Below are positions 28,095-36,656 of a DNA stretch of 64,000 bases, in pieces. The position numbers and the translations under genes are program-made. Numbering within the stretch: position 1 is the first letter of the stretch; each line of letters starts with the position of its first letter. Source of the DNA: Thiohalocapsa sp963698775 (lineage in GTDB: Bacteria > Pseudomonadota > Gammaproteobacteria > Chromatiales > Chromatiaceae). The DNA lies in contig CAVOSE010000033.1 in assembly GCA_963698775.1 (NCBI GenBank), positions 17,109 through 81,108 on the forward strand. Reading direction: 5' to 3'. The notes under the pieces are model-generated. The model was not told the DNA's origin and ran no database searches. It worked only from the letters and a program-made list of their open reading frames with translations.

Positions 28095-30425
28095 ATGAAC
28101 ATCTTGCAGGATGGCGGGGCTCGGCGAGTCTTGATCACGGGCCATGATCTGAAGTTCATTCTCCCGTTGATACAGCGTCTTGAGCGCTCTGACGAGTATC
28201 ACCTTCGCGTTGATGAGCATTCCGATCACGCGATGACGGCGACCGATGCCGCCAAGGCTGCATTGCCTTGGGCCGATACGATTTTTTGCGAATGGGCCAT
28301 GGGGAATGCAGTCTGGTTTTCGCGGCACAAACGCCGTCGCCAACGCCTGTTGGTGCGACTGCATCTGCAGGAAATTCAGGCGCGAATGCCCTTTCTGTGG
28401 AAGATCGATTGGGCTGCGGTAGACGTTTTGATCTGTATCTGCCATCACACGTACGATTGGATGTGCGCTGAGTTTCCCGCGGTCCGAGGGAAAGCGGTCA
28501 TCGTCTACAACCCGATCGATGCGCGCGGCGCTCTCAGCCTGCCGAAGATGCCGCATAGCGAGTTTAATATCGGCTTCGTCGGCATGGTGCCGCAGCGGAA
28601 GCGTGTCGAGATTGCGTTCGACATTCTCAGGGCCCTGAAGACACACGACGAGCGTTACACGCTGCATATCAAGGGACGGCAACCGCACGAATATCCCTGG
28701 ATGTTGACGCGGCAAGAGGAGATGACGTGGTACGATTCGTTCCAACGGCGGATCGAAGCCAGCCCTTATAGAAATTCCGTCATTTATGATGCGCATGGCA
28801 CCGACATGCCGGCCTGGTATTCGGGGATGGGTTTTATCCTCAGTACGAGTGATTTCGAAGGCTCCCATCAGGCGATTGCGGAGGGTATGGCCGCAGGCTG
28901 CATTCCGGTCATTCGTGATTGGGAGGGGGCGGACCGAATCTACCCGCGGCGTTTTCAATTTCATTCCAGCGAAGAGGCTGCCGGCAAGGTACGGCATTGG
29001 CATCGCGCGGGCGTGTTGACAGAAACGGCTCGGGCCTGCCGGGCCTTCGCGTGCGCCCGCTTTGACAACGGCGTGATTGTGGATACGCTCGTCGGCTTGT
29101 TGTCCGGCGAGGCACGGCATTCCGTCGTGTTGCCAAAGCGGAGGGGGGCTGCCGGGCGCGGCATCGCCGTGCTTGGTTTCCTGCAGCCCGGCGCACGCAA
29201 TGGGTATCGGATACGGATTGAGCAGGAGATCAAGCGCCACGTCGAGATGGCGGGCCCGGTCAGTTTAGTCGTTCTCTACCAGGAAGGTTCTCCGGGCGAG
29301 TTGGACGCGCATGCGAGGGAGTTGGAAGCGTTGGGGTGCCGGGTGCGCCTGGTGCCGATCGCTGAGTTTTTCGCGATCGAGATGAAATTGGACAAGGTGT
29401 TGCCAGCGTTACAGGAGATCGAGCGCATCATAGCTGAAGACGAGGTGGACATCTTGCACGCGGAGGCCCTTTATTGCGCGCGCGTCGCGTGCATGCTAGC
29501 GCCGCGGTGCCCGAATCTGACCATTGTGTTCGACAATCATGGTGTATCGCCAGAAGAAGAGGCCATGACCGGGGCGCATCCTAATCGGGTGCGGGCGGTG
29601 GAGCGTCTAGAGCAACAGGTTCTTGCTCAAGCCGATCTCACGCTGTACGTATCGAATCAAATGGCGGCGCACTATGAGGGAAAATATGCGCTACCGCCAA
29701 TCGAACATGTCATCTTGCCCTGTTGTGTAGAGGCCAAATTCTTCTGTGATAGACCGGTTCGGGATTTGCCCGCACTGCTGTCTCGGCGAACCGTCATCGG
29801 TTATGTTGGGACCCTGGCGGCGTGGCAATGTGGGCCCGACATGCTTTCGCTCTTCGCCCAGTTACAGCGCCGCGATCCGACGCTCTTCCTGTTGCTGCTG
29901 ACGCCGGCGCGCGAGCACGGCATCGCACTGGCGGCGGCGTCGGACGCAGGCATCCAGGCGGACTCTATCCTTGTCCGCGAGGTTCAACATGATCAAGTTC
30001 CAAGCTATCTCCAACACGTTGACATTGGGCTCTTACTCAGGCGGGATCATCCGGTGAATCTGGTTTCGTCGCCGACGAAATTCGCTGAGTATCTGGCAGC
30101 AGGCGTCCCGGTCCTGATGACCGGCGCGGTCGGCGACTACAGCAGCCAGGCGCGGACGAATCGCCTCGGGTTTGTCGTGGAGGCTAGAAAAGTACTCTCT
30201 CAGCCGGTCCCGGGAGAGGTGATCGACCAGATTCTTGCTTTCGTCCACGACGTCCGTCGTCATCGCGACGGTTGGCGACAACGGTGTCGTGATTACGCAC
30301 GCTCCAATCTCTCCTGGGATGCCTGCATGGCGAGGCTCTACGATCGGTTGGACCTCCTTGCTGCACCGACCGAGTCTGACGACCTCAGGCAGACTGGCGG
30401 CTGTCCGCCGGTTGCTCAAGGTTAA
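28095..30425 (+). CDS. double GT4-type glycosyltransferase
   Basis: About 776 residues from ATG 28095 (MNILQDGGARRVLITGHD). The frame is open further upstream but not protein-like there. The N-terminal half (about 1-345) is a GT-B module with IGFVGMVPQRKRVEIAFDIL and STSDFEGSHQAIAEGMAAGCIPVI. The C-terminal half (about 375-770) is a second GT4 module with FDNHGVSPEEE, YVGTLAAWQCGPDMLSLF and SSPTKFAEYLAAGVPVLM. It lies 144 bp downstream of the pyruvyltransferase fusion and upstream of the exporter genes on the same strand, so it probably helps to build the exported polymer. Confidence 0.85.
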   Translation: MNILQDGGARRVLITGHDLKFILPLIQRLERSDEYHLRVDEHSDHAMTATDAAKAALPWADTIFCEWAMGNAVWFSRHKRRRQRLLVRLHLQEIQARMPFLWKIDWAAVDVLICICHHTYDWMCAEFPAVRGKAVIVYNPIDARGALSLPKMPHSEFNIGFVGMVPQRKRVEIAFDILRALKTHDERYTLHIKGRQPHEYPWMLTRQEEMTWYDSFQRRIEASPYRNSVIYDAHGTDMPAWYSGMGFILSTSDFEGSHQAIAEGMAAGCIPVIRDWEGADRIYPRRFQFHSSEEAAGKVRHWHRAGVLTETARACRAFACARFDNGVIVDTLVGLLSGEARHSVVLPKRRGAAGRGIAVLGFLQPGARNGYRIRIEQEIKRHVEMAGPVSLVVLYQEGSPGELDAHARELEALGCRVRLVPIAEFFAIEMKLDKVLPALQEIERIIAEDEVDILHAEALYCARVACMLAPRCPNLTIVFDNHGVSPEEEAMTGAHPNRVRAVERLEQQVLAQADLTLYVSNQMAAHYEGKYALPPIEHVILPCCVEAKFFCDRPVRDLPALLSRRTVIGYVGTLAAWQCGPDMLSLFAQLQRRDPTLFLLLLTPAREHGIALAAASDAGIQADSILVREVQHDQVPSYLQHVDIGLLLRRDHPVNLVSSPTKFAEYLAAGVPVLMTGAVGDYSSQARTNRLGFVVEARKVLSQPVPGEVIDQILAFVHDVRRHRDGWRQRCRDYARSNLSWDACMARLYDRLDLLAAPTESDDLRQTGGCPPVAQG

Positions 30426-30582
30426 GTACAAGCCAGAAACGCGATGGGAGACTGTGGTCAATGTCGTCCTTCATGAACGCATTCGGTGCGACGTAGCCCA
30501 ACGTCCTCGGAGCCCGGATACGAGCGTCCAGAACGCATTCGAAGCCTCGTTGGTTCAAGACCGTTTAGGAGTCGCCTCTTTT

Positions 30583-31434
30583 ATGCCGCAAAACTCATCT
30601 CGCGAGCGCCATTGGCTATTAAACCAAGTCGCACGGGGCTTGAATCGAGAGAATTTCGCGCTCGCCTTGAGAGATATTGTCGAAGGTTGGGAGCGGCGAG
30701 ATCTATGGGCGACGATCGGGCTGCATGATATTCGTCAGCGTTATCGCCGTTCCTTTCTTGGGCCCTTCTGGATCACGCTATCCATGGGTATCCTTGTCGG
30801 GGCGCTCGGCCTACTCTACGGGCGTATCTTTCAGCGCGATCTGAACGAGTATTTGCCATATCTGGCAGCTGGATACATTACCTGGGGACTGCTCTCCGCG
30901 AGCGTACTCGACGGCGCTAAGTCATTCCTCCGATCGGAGGGGCTCATCAAGCAACTGGCTGCCCCACTGTCCATTCACGTCTATCGAGCTACCTGGGTCG
31001 CTCTGATCATTTTCGCGCACAACATGCTGATCTACGCTGCTTTGGCAATCTGGTTTTCCGTTGATGTCAATTGGACCTTGATATTGTTTTTTCCTGCCAT
31101 TTCCTTATTGGTATTAAATACTCTGTGGATGGGTCTGTTCCTAGGTTTGCTAAGTGCACGTTACCGCGATATCCCTATGGTGCTAGCCAGTGTCATGCAA
31201 GTCATGTTTTTCATCACTCCGGTGCTGTGGACCCCCGATATGCTGGCAGACCGAGTGGCGCTGATGACCTATAATCCCCTGTATTACTTTGTGGATATCG
31301 TCCGTTCGCCATTGCTAGGCGAACTCCCTTCGGTCAACTCCTGGATCGTCGTGCTGGCGCTCGCCATCCTTGGTTGGTCCATTGCTCTACTGTTCTATAC
31401 TGTCTATCGCTGGCGTATCGCCTACTGGGTGTAG
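30583..31434 (+). CDS. wzm: ABC-2 type polysaccharide export permease, copy 1
   Basis: A 283-residue inner-membrane permease with about six hydrophobic helices, of the ABC2_membrane/Wzm/TagG type. I chose ATG 30583 (MPQNSSRERHWLLNQ) because the long upstream open stretch overlaps the previous gene and is not membrane-like. Typical features are the amphipathic IRQRYRRSFLGPFWITLSMG and the C-terminal YRWRIAYWV. Together with the ATPase 22 bp downstream it should export an undecaprenol-linked polysaccharide across the inner membrane. It is strongly similar to the inverted copy at 33044-33898. Confidence 0.92.
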   Translation: MPQNSSRERHWLLNQVARGLNRENFALALRDIVEGWERRDLWATIGLHDIRQRYRRSFLGPFWITLSMGILVGALGLLYGRIFQRDLNEYLPYLAAGYITWGLLSASVLDGAKSFLRSEGLIKQLAAPLSIHVYRATWVALIIFAHNMLIYAALAIWFSVDVNWTLILFFPAISLLVLNTLWMGLFLGLLSARYRDIPMVLASVMQVMFFITPVLWTPDMLADRVALMTYNPLYYFVDIVRSPLLGELPSVNSWIVVLALAILGWSIALLFYTVYRWRIAYWV

Positions 31435-31456
31435 CTGAGCAGTTTGAAGAATCGTC

Positions 31457-32221
31457 ATGGCATCGATACGACTCAAGAACGCGTCGGTAACCTTTCCCCT
31501 CTATAGTTCGGAGAGGCGTTCATTAACCGCACGTCTTTTTTCGTCACCCACCGGGGGGCAGATTCTAAGTACCGGGGCGTTCAACAAGACCAAGGTCGTG
31601 CGCGCCTTGGACAATCTTTCCTTCACGCTAGAGCATGGCGATCGCGTCGCATTGGTGGGGCATAACGGGGCAGGAAAAAGCACGCTGCTGCGACTGCTGG
31701 CAGGGATCTACGAGCCGAGCGAGGGCCGGGTAGAGATAAAAGGTCGCCCGGTCCCGTTGTTTGATGCTTCGCTTGGTATGGATCCCGAAAGTACCGGCTA
31801 TGAGAACATCCTGCTACGCGGCCTTTTTCTTGGGCTCTCGCGCGCGCAGATCGATGAAAAGACGGACGAGATCGCCGAGTTTACTGAACTCGGTCACTTC
31901 CTCGATTTGCCACTTAGGACGTACTCGACCGGTATGCGAACGCGCTTGGCCTTTGCAGTGTCAACGTCGATCGTCCCGGAAATCCTCCTTCTGGACGAGG
32001 GGTTGGGGACCGGTGATGCCTCGTTCTTCGAGAAAGCCAACCGACGCATCGCCATGTTTACGAATCAGGCGGCGATCGTGCTGTTGGCAAGCCACTCGGA
32101 GGCGATGGTTCGGCGTATGTGCACCAAGGCTGTGCTGCTGGAGCATGGGCAAGTCTTGCAGATCGGCGGGGTCGACGAAGTGCTCGAGGCCTACAGCGCC
32201 CACTCGGGGCTTCGCACGTAG
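31457..32221 (+). CDS. wzt: ABC polysaccharide export ATPase, copy 1
   Basis: A 254-residue nucleotide-binding subunit. Walker A is GHNGAGKST, the signature loop is YSTGMRTRLAFAV and Walker B is ILLLDEGLGTGD, with the switch His in LLASHSEAM. The protein ends right after the ATPase domain, so it lacks the C-terminal glycan-binding domain of O9a-type Wzt. Export should therefore not depend on a modified chain terminus, as in KpsT/TagH-type systems. It forms a pair with the permease at 30583. Confidence 0.93.
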   Translation: MASIRLKNASVTFPLYSSERRSLTARLFSSPTGGQILSTGAFNKTKVVRALDNLSFTLEHGDRVALVGHNGAGKSTLLRLLAGIYEPSEGRVEIKGRPVPLFDASLGMDPESTGYENILLRGLFLGLSRAQIDEKTDEIAEFTELGHFLDLPLRTYSTGMRTRLAFAVSTSIVPEILLLDEGLGTGDASFFEKANRRIAMFTNQAAIVLLASHSEAMVRRMCTKAVLLEHGQVLQIGGVDEVLEAYSAHSGLRT

Positions 32222-32281
32222 CCTTTTCCTTGCCGATTGATCCGGGGATTGCTGACGCGGCGGGGTTTACCGAGTTGCCGC

Positions 32282-33034
32282 TCACCGCGCGGATCGCTTT
32301 GCGTAGTCGGCGAGCACGTCTTCCGTGTCGCCGACCTTGATGATGCGCCCGCGTTCCATGAGCACGGCCTTGTCACACATGTCCCGAATTAGCGCATTGG
32401 AGTGCGAGGCCAATACAATGATCGCGGCTCGTCCGGTGAAATGCTTGAGTCGGCGATTAGCTTTGTCGAGAAACTGGGCGTCGCCAGCCCCCATGCCCTC
32501 GTCGAGCAGGAGAATGTCAGGCTCAATGGATGTCGACACCGCAAAGGCGAGGCGCATGCGCATGCCGTCGGAGTAGGTGCGAATGGGCAGATCAAGAAAC
32601 TCGCCAAGTTCGGTGAACTCGGCAATCTCCCTCGTTTTGGCTCGGACCTCCGCATGGCTCAGGCCAAGGAAGAGACCGCGAAGCATGATATTTTCATATC
32701 CGGTGGCTTCAGGTTCCATGCCAAGCGAGATGTCGAACAGCGGTGCGACATGTCCGTCGGTTTTGACGACACCGGCACCGGGTTCGGAGATCCCAGCAAG
32801 TACGCGGAGCAGGGTGCTCTTTCCCGCACCGTTGTGGCCGACTAGACCGACTCGGTCCCCATGGTTCAGTTCAAGGCTGACGTCGTCCAGAGCCTTGACG
32901 ACCGAAACCTTACCTTCCGCGGCGCCGATCTGACCGCCTGTTCTGCCGGAAAGTAGGCGGGTCTTCAGGGAGCGGCTGGTTGCGTCGTAAATGGGAAAGT
33001 AGACGTGAATATTCTGTAAGCTTATGTGAGCCAC
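32282..33034 (-). CDS. wzt: ABC polysaccharide export ATPase, copy 2
   Basis: A 250-residue paralogue of the ATPase at 31457, on the opposite strand with only 60 bp between the two stops. Walker A is GHNGAGKST, the signature is YSDGMRMRLAFAV and Walker B is ILLLDEGMGAGD, with LASHSNAL after it. It too lacks a C-terminal carbohydrate-binding domain. The permease gene 9 bp upstream is its partner. Confidence 0.93.
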   Translation of the reverse strand: MAHISLQNIHVYFPIYDATSRSLKTRLLSGRTGGQIGAAEGKVSVVKALDDVSLELNHGDRVGLVGHNGAGKSTLLRVLAGISEPGAGVVKTDGHVAPLFDISLGMEPEATGYENIMLRGLFLGLSHAEVRAKTREIAEFTELGEFLDLPIRTYSDGMRMRLAFAVSTSIEPDILLLDEGMGAGDAQFLDKANRRLKHFTGRAAIIVLASHSNALIRDMCDKAVLMERGRIIKVGDTEDVLADYAKRSAR

Positions 33035-33043
33035 TGAGCCATC

Positions 33044-33898
33044 CTATACCCAATATCCGATTCGCCAGCGATAGACAACAAAGAAGAAGATAGCTAGCAG
33101 CCAGCCTAACAGCGTGAAGAGGAGGACGGCGATCCAATTGCCGAGCGTTGGTACTTGCCCGAGCAGAGGGGCTCGCACGATCTCGACTAGGTGATAGAGC
33201 GGATTCAGGTCAAGGATTAACGCCCGACCTGGCAACATCTCCGGTTTCCAAATGATGGGCGTGAGAAAGAAGGCGACTTGAACGATGCTCGCAAGCACCT
33301 GCGGGATATCGCGAAAGCGAGCACTGACGAGCCCTAAGAGCAAGCCGAGCCAGACTCCATTGAAAAGCACAACGGCCAGAGCGGGCACGGCCAAGAGAAC
33401 AGCCCAGCCCGGGTTGCTTTGGAAAACAAACGCAAGTAGCACGACAATCCAGATATTGTGTGCAAAGATGATCAGATTTCGCCACACGTCCCGGTATACA
33501 TAGATCGAGACCGGTGCGGCGAGTTGGCGTATGAGTCGATCTGACGCGATGAAGCATTGTGCCCCATCGAGTATGAGTCCCGAAATCAATCCCCAGACGA
33601 CAAACCCCGCGGCAATATAGGGCAAGTAGTCAGCGAGGGGCTGATTGAAGATACCGCCATAAAGAAGACCGAGTGCGCCTACCATGATGCCCATAGACAA
33701 GGTAAGCCAGAAAGGGCCAATCACGGAGCGGCGGTAACGCTGCTTGATATCTCTCAAGCCCATGGTTAGCCACAATTCGTGGTGTTTCCAGCCTCCGACA
33801 ATATCGGACGTTGCTTTTTGTAGTTGGATTCGCGTCAAACCAGCACGGAGCTGCGCGATCAGCCAAAAAGAGGGCATTGATGGAAGGGCTAGTGCCAC
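33044..33898 (-). CDS. wzm: ABC-2 type polysaccharide export permease, copy 2
   Basis: A 284-residue permease paralogous to copy 1: IKQRYRRSVIGPFWLTLSMG matches IRQRYRRSFLGPFWITLSMG, and the C-terminus YRWRIGYWV matches YRWRIAYWV. By eye the two differ at many positions, so the duplication is old or the copies came separately. It is the first gene of the minus-strand pair with the ATPase at 32282. The promoter should lie in 33899-34100. Confidence 0.92.
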   Translation of the reverse strand: MALALPSMPSFWLIAQLRAGLTRIQLQKATSDIVGGWKHHELWLTMGLRDIKQRYRRSVIGPFWLTLSMGIMVGALGLLYGGIFNQPLADYLPYIAAGFVVWGLISGLILDGAQCFIASDRLIRQLAAPVSIYVYRDVWRNLIIFAHNIWIVVLLAFVFQSNPGWAVLLAVPALAVVLFNGVWLGLLLGLVSARFRDIPQVLASIVQVAFFLTPIIWKPEMLPGRALILDLNPLYHLVEIVRAPLLGQVPTLGNWIAVLLFTLLGWLLAIFFFVVYRWRIGYWV

Positions 33899-34316
33899 GG
33901 GTTAGGTGTGGTGGTGTGTAGGCAGAGGGGCGCTAGAATACCCTAGTCGAGACAGCTTTTCTACGCATTAGAAAGCGGTCGGCGCGGTTCGCGGAGGTTC
34001 GAAGAACCCGATACTGTGTTGTTGATCGCTGCTTGGCTACGATCTGGAGTTCTGGCCAGGTTGATTGTTTCGGTTACTGGAAGTGACCCCGCGATTGCAC
34101 TAATCGATTTTCCAGATCTGGTCGATTGGGAAACCTCGGAGATTGTTGTGGGCTTATGCTGAAGGTAGCCGACCTAGGCCTACGCGAACCTCCTGCGGCC
34201 AAGCGCGGTGTTCGCGCACTGCCTGGCGGCCCATTGCGGCGCGGAGCTGCGGGCTCGGGCGGGGGTGGGCAGCACCACCACCGACCTGCCGGGGTGACGC
34301 CCCTACGGCGACGCTC
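33899..34316. other. intergenic region, 418 bp, possible gene relic
   Basis: No complete gene. The last 170 bp are much more GC-rich than the first half. They hold a short open stretch (AYANLLRPSAVFAHCLAAHCGAELRARAGVG) ending at TGA near 34298. This could be the tail of a lost gene, but I do not recognise it. Confidence 0.35.
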
Positions 34317-36656
34317 TCACGGCTTGAACTTCTCTAGTCCTTCAGCCAGAAACCGGTCGTCTTCGCCGACGCGCGGTTCAGCGCGTAGCCAAAGCGTGAA
34401 CTCGGCGCCTCGGCCTAAGTTGGTGCGAACTGTGATCTTGCCGCCGTGGCGGCGCATCAGCAGATGACTGACGAACAGGCCGAGGCCAGTGCCCGCGCCG
34501 GCGCGCTTGGTGCTGAAGAACGGTGTGAAGACGATGTCGATCAGCTCGGGCGCGATACCGGGGCCGCTGTCGGTGACCTGGATACGCACGCCCTCGTCTT
34601 CCCAGTCTTCGGTGCGGACCATGATAGTGCCGTTTCGGGGCAATCTGCTTTGCTGCTTTGTGGTGTTGTTGTCGACTTGTCCAGTGAGGTGTCCGGTGAG
34701 TTGTCCCAACGATTGACTCGCTGGTCGGCCGCTTTCGGGCAACGCCTCGAGCCCGGTTTGTTGCTGAGCATGAATCGCGTTGACCAACAGATTCACTAAG
34801 ACCTGCTGTAGGTCCTGTCGCGCGATGCGGACGGGGTGGCTTGCGGTCAGCTCTAGCGCGATCTCGACGCCAGCGCTGGACCGCAGGTGGGCGACCAGCT
34901 TCAACGTTTCCTGCACGAGCTCGTTGACGTCTAGGGTTTCGCTCCAACCGGCGTAGTCGGCCGGGCGGGCGTATTGCAGCAGGCTGTCGATGATGTCCTT
35001 GACCCGATAGACCTGAGCGATGATTAGTTGGATCTCGCCGCGGACGGGTTCGGCGGCATCGCCGAGCTCGGCGTCGAGTACGTCGAGGTTGCCGAGGATC
35101 ACGGCCATGGGGTTATTGATCTCATGGGCCATGCCCGCGCTGAGTTCACCAAGCGCCGCGAGCTTCTCGGACTGCACCAAGGCGCTGCGGGTCGCGCGCA
35201 GCTGCTCGATGGTGCCCTCGAGCTCGGTGTTGCGGTTCTTAAGTTCCGCGGTGCGCTCTTCGACCGTGCGTTCCAGCGAGTCGGCGGCTTCGAGGACTTG
35301 ACGGTTACGTTCGGCCAGCAGGTCGAGCATGGCATCAAATTCGCGGGCGAGGGTGCCGATCTCGTCGCGGGATTTCACCGGGCCGACTCGCCGATCGCGC
35401 CCAGCACGGGTGGCGCCTACGACGGCGCTCATGGTCTCAAGCGGTTGAAAGATGCTCTTGGCTCCCAGGATCCCGAGCAGTGCGCTGATAGCGGCGATGC
35501 CGGCAAAGCTCAGCACCAGCGTCATCAGTGCCTGGTTCAGGTCGGCCCGAAACGGCGCCTCTAGGAAACCGGCGTAGAGCATGCCGACGCGCCGCCCCGC
35601 CACGTCGACAATGGGCTGGTAGGCCGAAATGTACCAGTCGTTGACGACAAAGGCGCGGTCGATCCAAGGCTCGCCAACCTCCAACACCTGCCTACGAACC
35701 GCCGCGGAGACCCGAGTGCCCAGTGCCCGCTCGCCTGGCGCCAGCGGGACGTTGGTGCTGATGCGCACGTCGTCGAGAAATACCGTGACGGTGCCGATGC
35801 TACCCCGCGGCAGGCTGCCGGGGCCGTAGACCAGATTGCGGATAGAGTCGACGAAGTCGAAGTTGCCGTTCAAGATCAGTCCACCGTCGAGGACCGCGCG
35901 GACATTGTCGTTGTCATCGCGCACGGGATACACGGCGCGAATGATCATGGCGCGGTCTTCAATGCGACGCTGACTGGGTTGCGCCCGCGGTGTTGGCAGC
36001 AGCTCCAGACGAACCCGGTTAGCCAACGCCGGGGCCTCTTGAGCCAGATCGGTCGCGGAGTAGACCTCGATGCCGACGGACGGTTCGCCGAGCAGCGCCC
36101 GCTCGAGCAACGGCGACGGGCGGCTTTGCCGGCCGATGGACCGGGTAGCCCCTTGACCGTTGCTGTCAAGGGGGTCTTGATCCCTGAGTATTCGGCCCTG
36201 ACGGTCGGTCAGGTGCAAAAAGCCGAAGCCGGCCTCGGTGCGGGTCTTGGCGATCTGCCGTGCCAACGCGCGAAAATCGCTGCGCGCGTAGGCGGTGCGA
36301 AAATCGAACGATTCCGCCAGCCGTGCGAGCCGGTCGAGTTCGGTGCGCTGGGCGCGGGTAAACACGTCCTCGGCCACCGACAAGTCGGTGCTCACCTTGA
36401 TGAACAACTGGTCGAAACCGAACTTTCCACCCCAGTAAACCGCCAATGCCAGTGTGGCCGGTAGGGCCAGTAAGACCGGCAGCAGAACCAGCGCTAGCAG
36501 CTTCCGACGGACCGTGGCATGTCCCTTAGCGGTTGGCCGCGTCTTTGGCAGCCCATCGGGGAAGCCGAACGAGGTGATGGCTTCGGTTTTTGGACTGGGG
36601 CCCAGGCTCGAGTCGCCGGGCGCGGCGGCGTCAGTCGTGACCGGTTTCGTCGTCAT
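34317..36656 (-). CDS. membrane sensor histidine kinase with Cache-like sensor
   Basis: 779 residues from the ATG whose complement ends at 36656, overlapping the regulator gene by 26 bp. TM1 is near residues 51-74 and TM2 near 375-399. Between them is a periplasmic sensor of about 300 residues resembling a double Cache fold (YISAYQPIVDVAGRRVGMLYAGF). HAMP (about 399-452), a coiled coil, HisKA with the phospho-accepting His in MAHEINNP (about 511), and HATPase_c with VTDSGPGIAP and GTGLGLFVSHLLMRRHGG follow. An odd Gly/Thr/Leu-rich insertion (GQLTGHLTGQ region, DNA about 34660-34730) interrupts the ATPase domain. It pairs with the NtrC-type regulator encoded upstream. The signal is probably a small periplasmic ligand. 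Confidence 0.9.
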   Translation of the reverse strand: MTTKPVTTDAAAPGDSSLGPSPKTEAITSFGFPDGLPKTRPTAKGHATVRRKLLALVLLPVLLALPATLALAVYWGGKFGFDQLFIKVSTDLSVAEDVFTRAQRTELDRLARLAESFDFRTAYARSDFRALARQIAKTRTEAGFGFLHLTDRQGRILRDQDPLDSNGQGATRSIGRQSRPSPLLERALLGEPSVGIEVYSATDLAQEAPALANRVRLELLPTPRAQPSQRRIEDRAMIIRAVYPVRDDNDNVRAVLDGGLILNGNFDFVDSIRNLVYGPGSLPRGSIGTVTVFLDDVRISTNVPLAPGERALGTRVSAAVRRQVLEVGEPWIDRAFVVNDWYISAYQPIVDVAGRRVGMLYAGFLEAPFRADLNQALMTLVLSFAGIAAISALLGILGAKSIFQPLETMSAVVGATRAGRDRRVGPVKSRDEIGTLAREFDAMLDLLAERNRQVLEAADSLERTVEERTAELKNRNTELEGTIEQLRATRSALVQSEKLAALGELSAGMAHEINNPMAVILGNLDVLDAELGDAAEPVRGEIQLIIAQVYRVKDIIDSLLQYARPADYAGWSETLDVNELVQETLKLVAHLRSSAGVEIALELTASHPVRIARQDLQQVLVNLLVNAIHAQQQTGLEALPESGRPASQSLGQLTGHLTGQVDNNTTKQQSRLPRNGTIMVRTEDWEDEGVRIQVTDSGPGIAPELIDIVFTPFFSTKRAGAGTGLGLFVSHLLMRRHGGKITVRTNLGRGAEFTLWLRAEPRVGEDDRFLAEGLEKFKP

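Noticed and set aside
27633..29240. 535-codon open frame on the minus strand
   Set aside because: It lies fully opposite the conserved fusion and double glycosyltransferase genes, has no domain-like motif, and is a by-product of high GC.
34126..34467. Open frame before the kinase gene as a transposase remnant
   Set aside because: The text LWAYAEG hinted at an IS66-type transposase, but the following residues do not fit the family.
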